Of a DNA stretch of 64,000 bases, positions 42,722-51,639 are shown in pieces (position 1 is the first letter of the stretch; each line of letters opens with the position of its first letter). The notes beneath the pieces were generated by a model that saw nothing but the letters and a program-made list of their open reading frames with translations, searched no databases and had not been told where the DNA came from. The stretch comes from Methanothrix sp. Lineage in GTDB: Archaea > Halobacteriota > Methanosarcinia > Methanotrichales > Methanotrichaceae. Position numbers and translations under genes: made by a program. The stretch is taken from assembly GCF_016706325.1 (NCBI RefSeq), contig NZ_JADJJX010000003.1:77152-141151 (forward strand), given 5' to 3'.

Positions 42722-44557
42722 TCAGATCACCCTGGCGCCGGTGACGATCTCTGGTTCCAGGCCCTCTACCACCGGCTCAGCCGGCTCTTTGCCATTTGCC
42801 CCTATCTGGTAGCTGATAGTGGCCTTCTTGCCCGGACCAATGGAGAGCTTCCAGTGATGATCGTACCCATCCCCCAGAGGAATCACCTTGGCCGGGGGGC
42901 TGACCGCCTCTGCCCTCTCCCCCAAGAGCTCATGCAGCTTGAAGGACCTTATCAGGTCGCTGTGGTTCTCGACCACCAGACGTACTGATATCCGGCCATC
43001 CTGCTGCTCTGACTCTCTGGAGACGAGAAGGTTGCCCATAATCCTGGCCACCACCGGGCCGATGTTCGGCTCGGGGCGGTCCAGGACATCGGAGAGCTTC
43101 TTTGCTATCCGGGGGAGGATCTTTCTGATGATCTCCTCCTTCTCCCGCCTCTCTGCCAGCAGGCTCTCTCTGCCCAGATAGCGGCGCAGCTTTCGTGCCA
43201 CCTCCTTGAGCCCCAGGTCGACCTCGGCCAGTATCTCAGGCATATCAGCCACAGCATCCTTGCTCTCTGAGGTGAAGGGGATATTGGTGGAGGCGATATG
43301 CACCAGCAGAACGACCGGGCCGGTGGGAATACCGCTCCCCCCGGGCTGGCTCAGAGAGTAGTTCCTCCAGGAGACGGATTCCACTGCATGGGTGATGGCA
43401 CAGGCCCCCTGCTGGTATACCAGGGGGACGCGATTGGCAAAACGGAGGATCTCCACCCGCCCCTCTTTTGTCAGCTCGCCGCCATAGCCCAGGCCCACCT
43501 CAATCAGAAAGGGGTTGCCGGAGTAGACGGATACCGGCCTGGTGGTGGTGGCGATGAAGTCCAGCCTGAACTCCTTCTCCAGCCCCGCCCGGATCAGCTC
43601 CTCGCTTATAGGGGATAAGCAGTCGACAGGTGGCGACTTGACCCGGATCTGCTTGAAGGCCGAAAGCAGGCGCACTGCCTCCTCATGATCAAGGCCTGCC
43701 GGAGACCTTTCCGGGTCAAGGTCTGCTCTCTTGCATAGCTCCTGGGCGGTGATGGTGCCGATGGAGGAGAAGGTCTCCTTCAGAAATATCCTCAGCCTCT
43801 TCTTTTCGGTATAGCGCAGGAGCTTGATCAGCTCCCCGAGCTCTATTCCCTCCGGATGGGGCTGGATGGCATAGGCCTTCTTGGGGAGGTTCTCTGTCAC
43901 CCGTTCGAAGATCTCGGCGTTCCCCTCCGGCTCCACCAGGGTTATGCGGGCATGGGGGTTGACGATGGCAGCGCTCTTCAGGGAGCCATAGACCGACTGC
44001 CTGCGGCTGCGGACATAAGAGCCCTCCATCTCCATCTCCACCCTTGTTCCTCGAGGCCTCTCCCAGTCCACCTCCTCTGCTCTGATGATCTCCGGCTCGT
44101 TCTTGGAGGTATTGATCATGAGCTCACAGTAGTATGCGGGCCTGTCCGGAGCGATCTTGGAGATGACCCTTGTCGGTTTGCCGCTGGTGAGCTGGGAGTA
44201 GAGCACTCCAGCGGAGATGCCTATGCCCTGCTGACCTCTGCTCTGGCGCAGGGAATGAAATCGAGATCCATAAAGCAATTTGGCGAAGATGGGCGGGATC
44301 TCCTCCGGCACAATCCCCGGGCCGTTGTCCTCCACTATGACCTGAAAGTACTCGCCGCTCTTCCTGATCCTGAACGAATATGTCCGGCAGGATCCCTGCC
44401 TCCTCACAGGCATCTAAAGAGTTATCCACCGCCTCTTTCACACAGGTGATCAGGGCGCGGGGCGCAGAATCGAATCCCAGGATCTGCCTGTTCTTCTCAA
44501 AAATTCGGCAACGGAGATGGCTTTTTGCTGTTTGGCCAGCTCCTCAGCGATCTCCAT
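42722..44557 (-). CDS. top6B: DNA topoisomerase VI subunit B, with two one-base frameshifts
   Basis: The ATPase subunit of topoisomerase VI. It begins at the ATG at 44557 (MEIAEELAKQQKAISVAEF), and the GHKL ATPase site is spread over three frames: CVKEAVDNSLDACEEAG (Bergerat N box), VIVEDNGPGIVPEEI (G1 box), RGQQGIGISAGVLYSQL (G2 box). A run of five A (44499-44503; T on the coding strand) needs one more base to give AEFFEKNRQILGFDS. One extra base near 44369-44370 separates DIFVQ from IRKSGEYFQV. The transducer domain and C-terminus (42722-44413) are intact. Since this gene should be essential and is otherwise perfect, sequence errors are the likely cause. Confidence 0.93.
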
Positions 44558-44574
44558 AAAGGGAAAGATGGGGC

Positions 44575-44805
44575 TTAAAGCTCAGCCCCGACCACTGTCT
44601 GGGTGGCATTGACGTTATCTATCTCTCTGATGACATCAACCAGCTTGTTGAGCATGCTCAGGCCCTCAACCTCGATGATCACTACGAAGTCGAACTCGCC
44701 GAAGACATGATATACATCCTTGATGCCGTCGATCTCCTGCAGAGCATTGTAGACCGTCTTCTCCTGTCCCGGCACCACCTTGACCATGGTTACACCAATT
44801 ACCAT
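44575..44805 (-). CDS. Stand-alone RAM domain protein (Lrp/AsnC C-terminal type)
   Basis: A 76-residue protein consisting only of the ligand-binding RAM/SAM domain of Lrp/AsnC regulators, with the strands IGVTMVKVVPGQEKTVYNAL, VYHVFGEFDFVVIIEVE and a final VNATQTVVGAEL. No DNA-binding helix-turn-helix is present. Such single-domain proteins form dimers and may bind amino acids or pair with full-length Lrp proteins. It lies 17 bases upstream of the corrected top6B start on the same strand and could be co-transcribed with the topoisomerase genes. Confidence 0.88.
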   Translation of the reverse strand: MVIGVTMVKVVPGQEKTVYNALQEIDGIKDVYHVFGEFDFVVIIEVEGLSMLNKLVDVIREIDNVNATQTVVGAEL

Positions 44806-44853
44806 ATTAACTCACCTGCGCTCTTAGAGCCTCTGTGGATTATATAAGACTTT

Positions 44854-45708
44854 TCAGCTCTTCTTTCCGAGGTTGAAGGTCTCCACCTCATCCTCATCCC
44901 CTGCCTCAGGCCAGGAATCCAGCGATCCTCCCTTCTTGGGCCTGCCCCTTTTAGGGGGCTGCCTCCCCTCCTCTCCTTCAGCCTCAGCCGGGCGGGCAAG
45001 AGGGTCGGGAGCACTCTTGAGAGCATCCCCGGCTGCCCTTACCGCATCCCTCTCCTCCCCCGGGGCGCTGCTCTTGGACAGATCGGCCTTAAGAGAGGTG
45101 AGGGCACGAAGGACCATCCGCCGGTAACGTTCGATATCAGTATGATAGTGCTCCAGTGCCCGAGCAGCATCCTGCTGGTCGGTGGCGGGAAAGGCCCGAT
45201 CTGCAGTGGAGAAATCGCTTGACAGCGGTGCCGGCTCTGCCTTCTCCAGGATGGAGATCCTCTCTAAAGTGCGCCTGGCGGTATCCATTATCCACTGGTT
45301 TCTGGTTGCCTCATCCACCCTCTGGATGGACTCGGCACGCAGAGATATGAGGATGTTGCCGTCCTCTGTCTGATAGAGGTTGGGCTTTCCCACAATGGAG
45401 ACAAAGGCGGGAGCATCCATGCTGGCCAGTATCTGGGCGGCCTCAGGCTGGTACTGGCCGGCATAGATCAGCAAACTGCCCGTTGGGTCCACCACCCTCC
45501 CCCGCCAGTACTCCACATCGGTACCGATGTCATCCTTCTCAGTCAGCACTCCCACGAAGAAGACCCGGTTGCACTTGGCCCCAGTGGGGGTGAGAAGGTA
45601 TTGAGGAGCATATTGATGCTGATCCTCTCCATCCCGGAAGGAGTAGTTTGAGCTCTTCAGCTCCTCAGCAAATATCCTGCGCGCCACCTCTCTGGAGAAT
45701 CCGGCCAT
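44854..45708 (-). CDS. RPA-associated protein (COG3390 type)
   Basis: A 284-residue protein whose first 150 residues (FSREVARRIFAEELKSSNYS, EYWRGRVVDPTGSLLIYAGQ) form the OB-fold domain of the archaeal RPA-associated family, comparable to RPA32. After it come a helical region and a Lys/Arg/Pro-rich acidic tail (PPKRGRPKKGG). Members are encoded directly after RPA and act with it in replication and repair. The start lies one base after the RPA stop, so translation is coupled. The tail with GRPKK resembles an AT-hook. Confidence 0.85.
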   Translation of the reverse strand: MAGFSREVARRIFAEELKSSNYSFRDGEDQHQYAPQYLLTPTGAKCNRVFFVGVLTEKDDIGTDVEYWRGRVVDPTGSLLIYAGQYQPEAAQILASMDAPAFVSIVGKPNLYQTEDGNILISLRAESIQRVDEATRNQWIMDTARRTLERISILEKAEPAPLSSDFSTADRAFPATDQQDAARALEHYHTDIERYRRMVLRALTSLKADLSKSSAPGEERDAVRAAGDALKSAPDPLARPAEAEGEEGRQPPKRGRPKKGGSLDSWPEAGDEDEVETFNLGKKS

Positions 45709-45709
45709 T

Positions 45710-46939
45710 CTAGATCGCCTCCGCCTGGCTCATCAACTCATCCACACTCGATTCGGTAACCGGCATGACCTCATTTACCGTCTCCACCAGAAGATAACGA
45801 TCGACCCTGGGCCCGGTGATGGTGAAGTATCTGCCCACAAGCTTGCTCTCGATCAGGGAGCGCACTACCTCGTGATCGAGGGCCTCCATGGCCATCATCC
45901 TGGCCTCCTCCAGTGTCAGCCCCACCAGCCTCTCAGTGGTCTCCCGGTTGATGAGGACATCCTGCACCCGGCGGCCATCGTCCAGCACCGCCTTTATGCG
46001 CAGATCATATGTGCCGTCCACCTTTCCATGATCCGCACACACCCCCTTGGCAAGGGAGCGCTTGCAGACCGGACAGCGTTTGATCAGCCCCGAGCCCTTC
46101 TGCACATCCACCAGCGCCCCCGAGAACTCCGCCGCCTGGGAGCCGATCTGAACATCAATATCCAGCGGTTCGATCTGGCTGGTGCGGTTCAGCTTCACAC
46201 TGAATCTCCCCTGGAACTCGTCTGTAACCAGGTTTCGAAGAAGATAGCTCTTCCCCTCCTCCAGGTTGGCAAGGTCAGCTTTTGCCCATTTCACAAACTT
46301 TATGGAGCCGGTCTCGTCGCCTATCAGGCCCGATTGGGAGATGGAATCGCTGTTCGTCTCCCAGAGCTGGGCGACCTTGACCTTCAGATCGACCCACACT
46401 CCGGGCTCATCGATCTCTATCACCTTCATCTCCTGCGCTCTCTTGCTGATCGATCTTGCCTCCACCTCCTCTTCCAGGGGCTCGATCTGGCTGGTGCGAT
46501 TCAGTTTTATGCTGAACCGGCCCTGGAACTCATCTGTGACCACATTCTTCAGAGAATAACTCTGCCCCAAGAGCATATCGGGCAGCTCGGACTTCTTCCA
46601 TTTAACAAACTTCATTACGCCAGAGCTGTCGCCGACCAATCCGGTCTGGGAGATGGCTTCAGTTGCCGGCTCCCATAGATCGACGACCTTGACCTTCAGA
46701 TCCACCCACCGTCCCGGTTCCTTGATCTCGGAGATCTTGACCCTCTCCGAGGCGGCCCTGGCCAATGGGATGACTCCGTGCTCCTTTTGGAAATAGTTCA
46801 GGACCGACCTTCTTGCTTCCCCTTCCGGCACGCGAAAATCGTCGATTAGCTTCTTCAGGCGAACCTCTATCTCCTCATCAGGGACAATGATGCTCTGCTC
46901 CCTGAGGCGAGCCGATATCTGGTCTATCAATTCTTTCAT
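45710..46939 (-). CDS. rpa: Replication protein A, single-stranded DNA-binding
   Basis: A 409-residue protein with two clear OB folds, both with the pattern PGRWVDLKVKVVDLWEP or PGVWVDLKVKVAQLWET followed by GLxGDxxGxxKFVKW (about residues 70-160 and 170-265). The two folds are close copies of each other, showing internal duplication. A zinc motif (CPVCKRSLAKGVCADH) and a C-terminal OB-like region follow. RPA covers single-stranded DNA in replication and repair. It is first in an operon with the RPA-associated gene and ends in an A+T-poor leader near 46940. Confidence 0.93.
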   Translation of the reverse strand: MKELIDQISARLREQSIIVPDEEIEVRLKKLIDDFRVPEGEARRSVLNYFQKEHGVIPLARAASERVKISEIKEPGRWVDLKVKVVDLWEPATEAISQTGLVGDSSGVMKFVKWKKSELPDMLLGQSYSLKNVVTDEFQGRFSIKLNRTSQIEPLEEEVEARSISKRAQEMKVIEIDEPGVWVDLKVKVAQLWETNSDSISQSGLIGDETGSIKFVKWAKADLANLEEGKSYLLRNLVTDEFQGRFSVKLNRTSQIEPLDIDVQIGSQAAEFSGALVDVQKGSGLIKRCPVCKRSLAKGVCADHGKVDGTYDLRIKAVLDDGRRVQDVLINRETTERLVGLTLEEARMMAMEALDHEVVRSLIESKLVGRYFTITGPRVDRYLLVETVNEVMPVTESSVDELMSQAEAI

Positions 46940-47034
46940 TATCTATCTGCCCCCTATTTTTCATTGAGAGGTAAGAGTAAGTAGGCCCTGGAACTATTTA
47001 AAGAAGATCAATGCAGTGAGAAAGTAATCCCCCA

Positions 47035-47177
47035 GGATAGCATAGACCTGGATAGCATAGACCTAGATAGCATAGACCTGGATAGCATAGACCTGGATAG
47101 CATAGACCTGGATAGCATAGACCTGGATAGCATAGACCTGGATAGCATAGACCTGGATAGCATAGACCTGGATAGCA
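47035..47177. repeat. 15-bp tandem repeat between rpa and the Nop5-like gene
   Basis: Nine full units of GGATAGCATAGACCT and a partial tenth follow one another with almost no change (one unit begins AGATAG). The array lies in the divergent gap 46940-47304, where the promoters of both genes must be. A protein-like frame on the minus strand (LSRSMLSRSM) is only the result of the 15-bp period. Confidence 0.93.
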
Positions 47178-47304
47178 ATCTGGCCAATAGAAGGCGAAGG
47201 GCAATGATGGGGAACAGGATAATATAGGTCAATTCGGTCAATGTAGCTTGAAGAGGAGTCAACGATCAGAAATCGAATGCCTCATAGCCGGGAGGTAGGA
47301 CAGA

Positions 47305-48144
47305 ATGGAGATCGCAGCCTGGTTTGGAAGGGTTGACCTGGATACGGAGCTGATATCGCTTGCAGAGGATGAGGAGAGCATGATAAATGCCCTTCTCAAG
47401 CGGCCTCTTCCCGCCGGCCCATCCCCTCAGCCTGACCTGCGCCGTCTGGCCTTGGCACATGGGTTCGCGGCAGATGATATCGAGTATAATTCCCTTCTCA
47501 GAAGGGTGGCTCTGGAGCTGGTCCACCGCCAGCTCTCCCTGCTGGCCACAGCCGAGCAGGACCTCCTCCAGGCGGTGGAGGCACTGGACGATATGACTGA
47601 GGCGATAAATCTGCTCGATGAGAGGCTTTATGAGTGGCACCGCCTGCACCGCCAGAGGATTGTGCATGGAAGGGACCTGGCCGAATCGCTCTGCGAGGAT
47701 GAGACCGTGGGACCCTTTGCCCGCGCCATCCTCGGATTGCGGGAATCGAGGAGAGGCATGGAGATGGAGGTGAGCTCCCGGGCGGAAGGGCTCTTGCCCA
47801 ACCTCTCTGCCCTGGCCGGACCGGTGCTGGCGGCAAGGCTCATATCCAGAGCGGGAGGCCTGCACAGACTGGCCAAGATGCCCTCCTCGCGCTTGCAGGT
47901 CATGGGAGCGGAAAAGTCGCTCTTCAAGCATCTCGAAGGCCGGGCCCCCTCCCCCAAGCATGGCATAATCTTCCGCCATCCAGCGGTCATGGGCGCCCCC
48001 AGGAGGCTGAGGGGAAAGCTGGCCCGCGCCCTGGCCGGAAAGCTCGCCCTGGCGGCACGAATGGATTACTATGGTGCCGGCCCCTCTCCAGATCTTGCCG
48101 CCTCCCTGGAAAAAAGGCTGAAGGATATCAAACACCGAAAATAG
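47305..48144 (+). CDS. Short Nop5/Nop56-like protein
   Basis: A 279-residue member of the Nop family, which holds box C/D RNA and fibrillarin in 2'-O-methylation complexes. The Nop domain is complete: LAGPVLAARLISRAGGLHRL, ARLQVMGAEKSLFKHL-like MGAEKSLFKHLEGRAPSPK, and HGIIFRHPAVMGAPRRLRGK. The N-terminal part is shorter than in usual archaeal Nop5 (about 370 residues) and the coiled coil is reduced. No fibrillarin gene follows, although flpA normally sits next to nop5. It may be the only Nop5 or a shortened paralogue. Confidence 0.85.
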   Translation: MEIAAWFGRVDLDTELISLAEDEESMINALLKRPLPAGPSPQPDLRRLALAHGFAADDIEYNSLLRRVALELVHRQLSLLATAEQDLLQAVEALDDMTEAINLLDERLYEWHRLHRQRIVHGRDLAESLCEDETVGPFARAILGLRESRRGMEMEVSSRAEGLLPNLSALAGPVLAARLISRAGGLHRLAKMPSSRLQVMGAEKSLFKHLEGRAPSPKHGIIFRHPAVMGAPRRLRGKLARALAGKLALAARMDYYGAGPSPDLAASLEKRLKDIKHRK

Positions 48145-48213
48145 AAACCAGAAACCAGGATCAAATTTATATCCGATGCACCTGTATAGCGCTATCGAGA
48201 TGGTGTTGTTCAT

Positions 48214-48849
48214 ATGAAATGGTGGCTGTCCGGATCTTTGATGATAGGGGCGTTTAGCATCATCGCCTTCTTGGGCCTTCTGCTTCCCCTGGCCCAGGGT
48301 GTACCCCAGAACATGACTGAGCACTCCTGGATCTACAATCAGGGCTCCTCTGATGATATGCGCATCTATCAGACGACCGGCGGATTCCACGGCCAGAAGA
48401 TGGTCACCGGAACCCGGGGCACTGGCACCATATCCCGCACCATTGATGCTCATGTCTATGGCGGATTTGAGGATGGCTTCAATGAGATCTGGGCCAGTGA
48501 ATGGGGGGTCTACCAGAACAAGCCATCCTTATACACCGAGCCCATCAGCAGAAGCGAGCTGAGAAATGCCCTCTGTGCCAAGAACTATGAGGCGGGATCG
48601 GTCTATTCTGAGAGCTACTCTGAGATCAGGGATCTGGTCAAGGACACCACCGTCAGCCAGACCAATGAGAACTCAGTATACGACATCCACACTGAGGTGG
48701 ATGGAGCGGCAAGGGTGGGGGCAAGGGTGCAGAAGAGCGCAGGCTCAGCTCCGGCTTATATCATGACCGGCAGCTACCGTGGTTATACAAATATGAGGAT
48801 GCAACTGGAGAGCGGCAATGCCTCCATCATGACCCTGCCCTGCCCTTGA
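48214..48849 (+). CDS. Secreted protein of unknown function
   Basis: A 211-residue protein with an N-terminal signal peptide or anchor (SLMIGAFSIIAFLGLLLPLAQG) and a mature part rich in Tyr, Ser and Gly with many beta-like repeats of alternating polar and hydrophobic residues. Two cysteines near the middle and end (LRNALCAKNY and the terminal LPCP). The general style resembles the secreted proteins at 56414-60139, but I cannot show homology by eye. The stretch AAATTTATATCCGATG around 48163-48178 is a good TATA box about 40 bases before the ATG. Confidence 0.7.
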   Translation: MKWWLSGSLMIGAFSIIAFLGLLLPLAQGVPQNMTEHSWIYNQGSSDDMRIYQTTGGFHGQKMVTGTRGTGTISRTIDAHVYGGFEDGFNEIWASEWGVYQNKPSLYTEPISRSELRNALCAKNYEAGSVYSESYSEIRDLVKDTTVSQTNENSVYDIHTEVDGAARVGARVQKSAGSAPAYIMTGSYRGYTNMRMQLESGNASIMTLPCP

Positions 48850-48914
48850 GGCAGGCCACATTTTAGGTTCATCTGTGCCTTTGCATCCTTTGCTCTCGGC
48901 TCGTGTGCCCAGAT

Positions 48915-49832
48915 CTAGACCAGTGGCCGGGGCTGTTTCCTCTCCGGCAGGACGGGAAGGGGCATGGTGTTTATCAGCAGCGGCCCGGTGACATCCTTTG
49001 CCCTCTCCACCAGCAGCTCCTTTCCCCATTGGGTCAGGCCGAAGAGGGGGATTGCAGTCCCCACCTGCACCAGTGGCGCCACCTCATCTCTGATATGCTT
49101 GGAGGCACAGCCGGTGACGATATCCGCCACCTTCAGCAGCCTTCTGGCATCAATCAGGCTGATCCCTGTGAGATGAACCCCGATTATCATTATCCTCACC
49201 CCGGCTGACTCCTCCAGCTCCCTCAGCCTCTCAGCACTCTCGGCATCTGCAACCGTCACTGCGAACCGGGAATACCCAGCATTTATGGCATAAGCCGCTC
49301 CTTCGATCTGGTCGATCCTGCCGCTCTGGGGAGAGAGAACATGCCCCCCCCTCGATTCTATCCCCTCAATGACCTCGGGGATGGGATCTGTCTCCAGCAG
49401 TCCTGAGATATAGCCTCCCATTCCCTGGACTAAAGATCCGTTGGAGGTGATGACCGTCCCTGCGCCATCGCATACTGTTACAGCAGCATCGATTATCCCT
49501 CTCAACAGGCCGGTCATCATCGACTCCGATGCCCCAAAGCCGACGAATGTATCCATCTCCAGCTTGCGGCGGGAGGAGAACATGCCATGCTCTTTTATGC
49601 GAAACTCCATGTTCTCCGCTGCAGACTCCCTTGTCACCTTTTTTATTCCCCGAACCTTATCAAAAAGTGGGCACCACTCAATCACCGGCTCAGTGGCATC
49701 CACTACCTTCTCCTCGCTGACCTTTATGGCCGATCTTCCCAATAGTTCCATCACATGCATCTTGTACACTCCCAGAGGCTGTATAGATGCTACTATCCCT
49801 GTCTGCCTGTTCTTGTCCCTTTTCATCGCCAT
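48915..49832 (-). CDS. DUF2099 family, methanogenesis marker 8-like protein
   Basis: A 305-residue protein with the conserved blocks VMELLGRSAIKVSEEKVVD, PVIEWCPLFDKVRG, DTFVGFGASESMMTGLL, CDGAGTVITSNGSLVQGMGG and ISLIDARRLLKVADIVTGCAS. From memory this is the DUF2099 / methanogenesis marker 8 family, which occurs in methanogens and has no settled function. A glycine-rich GAGTVI-like loop suggests nucleotide or cofactor binding. It is transcribed alone, convergent with the secreted gene on the left and divergent from ftsZ. Confidence 0.72.
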   Translation of the reverse strand: MAMKRDKNRQTGIVASIQPLGVYKMHVMELLGRSAIKVSEEKVVDATEPVIEWCPLFDKVRGIKKVTRESAAENMEFRIKEHGMFSSRRKLEMDTFVGFGASESMMTGLLRGIIDAAVTVCDGAGTVITSNGSLVQGMGGYISGLLETDPIPEVIEGIESRGGHVLSPQSGRIDQIEGAAYAINAGYSRFAVTVADAESAERLRELEESAGVRIMIIGVHLTGISLIDARRLLKVADIVTGCASKHIRDEVAPLVQVGTAIPLFGLTQWGKELLVERAKDVTGPLLINTMPLPVLPERKQPRPLV

Positions 49833-50032
49833 CCTCCAATTACTGCCAAGCCCGGCCAGAGATCTGAAGGCTGGACTGGATTGCAGATCAGGATGGAAAG
49901 AAGCCTGGAAAGGGGTGAGCTTAGCGGTTGAGAGGCTCAGATCACCTAGAGCAAATTGATGATAAGTCCTCTCTATGCAAAAATCTATATACTAATAGAT
50001 TACTAGAATAGACCCGAATAAAGTAGAGGGGG

Positions 50033-51151
50033 ATGGATATGAAGTACGTCATCGACGACGCTATAAGCAGAGCTGAGGCTGAGAGCAGAATCAAGCCTTC
50101 CAGCATGATCCAGAGCGATGAGGAATTGGTATCAGTTCTGGAAGAGCTGACCACAGTGATCAGGGTAATTGGCTGTGGCGGGGGAGGCTCGAACACCATA
50201 GACCGGCTGGCAGAATGCGGCATTCAGGGGGCGGAGCTCTTTGCGATCAACACCGATGCCCAGCACCTCTTGCATATCAATGCCGATCGCCGTTTCCTGA
50301 TCGGCAGGCGCACCACCCGCGGCCTGGGGGCGGGAAGCCTGCCTGCCATCGGCGAGGAGGCAGCGCAGGAGGATATCGACGAGATCAAGGCGGCAGTGGA
50401 TGGGGCAGACATGGTCTTCGTCACCTGCGGCCTGGGCGGCGGCACTGGCACTGGAGCCTCGCCGGTGGTGGCGGAGGCCGCCCGGGAGGCGGGCGCCCTG
50501 ACCATATCCATTGTCACCATCCCCTTCAGCGCTGAGGGATCAATAAGGATGCAGAATGCAGAAGCGGGCTTGAAGAGGCTGAGAGAGGTCTCGGACACTG
50601 TGATTGTGGTGCCCAACGACAGGCTTCTTGATGTCGTTCCCAACCTCCCCCTGCAGGCGGCCTTCAAGGTGGCGGATGAGGTGCTTATGCGCTCGGTCAA
50701 GGGGAGCACTGAGCTCATAACCCGCCCCGGCCTGATCAACCTGGACTTCGCCGACGTCAGAACAGTGATGACAAACGGCGGAGTGGCCATGATCGGAATG
50801 GGCGAGGCAGAGGGAGAGGAGAAGGCGCGGGACTCAGTGGTGAAGGCCCTGCGGAGCCCTCTCCTGGATGTGGATGTCTCCTGCGCAACATCCGCTCTGG
50901 TGAATGTGGTGGGCGGAGCGGACATGACCATCGCCGATGCCGAGACCGTAGTGGATGAGGTCTATCAGAAGATCAATCCCGATGCTCGCATAATCTGGGG
51001 GGCACAGATAGACATGAACCTCGACCATACCCTAAGGACTATGCTGGTGGTCACGGGGGTCTCATCCCCCCAGATACTGGGAAAGGATATGAGCAAGAGG
51101 GTGACCTCCAGGCACGGCATAGACTTTCTGTCCCGCAGGGCACGATACTGA
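50033..51151 (+). CDS. ftsZ: Cell division GTPase FtsZ
   Basis: A 372-residue tubulin-family GTPase that forms the division ring. GTP-binding marks are VIGCGGGGSNTIDRL near residue 45, FAINTDAQHL, the tubulin signature GLGGGTGTGASPVVA near 130, and IVTIPFSAEG. The T7 loop region INLDFADVRTVMTNGG provides the catalytic aspartates to the next subunit. The start is the ATG at 50033 after a GAGGGGG ribosome site; the ATG at 50039 is possible. A TATA-like ATCTATATACT lies at 49981-49991. Archaea often have several FtsZ types; which one this is cannot be told by eye. Confidence 0.96.
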   Translation: MDMKYVIDDAISRAEAESRIKPSSMIQSDEELVSVLEELTTVIRVIGCGGGGSNTIDRLAECGIQGAELFAINTDAQHLLHINADRRFLIGRRTTRGLGAGSLPAIGEEAAQEDIDEIKAAVDGADMVFVTCGLGGGTGTGASPVVAEAAREAGALTISIVTIPFSAEGSIRMQNAEAGLKRLREVSDTVIVVPNDRLLDVVPNLPLQAAFKVADEVLMRSVKGSTELITRPGLINLDFADVRTVMTNGGVAMIGMGEAEGEEKARDSVVKALRSPLLDVDVSCATSALVNVVGGADMTIADAETVVDEVYQKINPDARIIWGAQIDMNLDHTLRTMLVVTGVSSPQILGKDMSKRVTSRHGIDFLSRRARY

Positions 51152-51330
51152 TTGAGCTTTTATGAGCGGGGGAGAGCCACTCATCCAAAGCGCTCTCCAT
51201 TCCCTTTTGCCCCGCTGCAAAGCCCATCTCCCATCCCCTGAGCCTCCTGCTGTGCTAGCATGCGCCATGTCAATCGATAAAATTATAAATCCGCTCCACC
51301 ATTCAGTATCAGTTTATCCCTTAGACGGAT

Positions 51331-51639
51331 GTGATATCTATTCTGACTGAGAAAGTGAGCGGGGAGCTTGAGATGCTGCAAAGGCACCTGCTCATACTCA
51401 AGCATGTAGTGGAGAACGAGCCCATTGGCATCCTCAAGCTGGCGGAGGAGACAGATATACCCAGCCATAAGGTGCGCTATTCCCTGAGAATACTGGAGCA
51501 AGAGGGGCTGATCAAGGCAACAGCTCCCGGCGCGACAACGACACAGCAGACCGGGCAATTTCTAAAGGAGCTGGACTCGATGATCGAGGAGCTCTCCAAG
51601 AGGGCGGGGGAACTGAAAGAGATCAAGATCGCGAGGTAA
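51331..51639 (+). CDS. Winged-helix DNA-binding protein
   Basis: A 102-residue protein with a winged helix in residues 20-70 (GILKLAEETDIPSHKVRYSL as helix-turn-helix, RILEQEGLIKAT as the wing) followed by a long C-terminal helix (FLKELDSMIEELSKRAGELK) for dimerisation. No ligand domain. The start is GTG at 51331. Its stop is followed directly by the ATG of the ligase-like gene, and that gene overlaps the radical SAM gene, so the three form a tight operon. It may regulate this operon or act more broadly. Confidence 0.8.
   Translation: MISILTEKVSGELEMLQRHLLILKHVVENEPIGILKLAEETDIPSHKVRYSLRILEQEGLIKATAPGATTTQQTGQFLKELDSMIEELSKRAGELKEIKIAR

Noticed and set aside
44124..44441. A separate small protein beginning KEAVDNSLDACEEAG
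   Set aside because: It is the N box of Top6B in a shifted frame; its later residues are a shadow of the main frame.
47008..47262. Minus-strand frames encoding LSRSM or CYPGL repeats
   Set aside because: They are produced by the 15-bp tandem repeat, which is open in several frames because 15 is divisible by three.
47266..48453. A 395-residue minus-strand frame opposite the Nop5-like gene
   Set aside because: The plus strand has a clear Nop domain; the minus frame shows no known motif.
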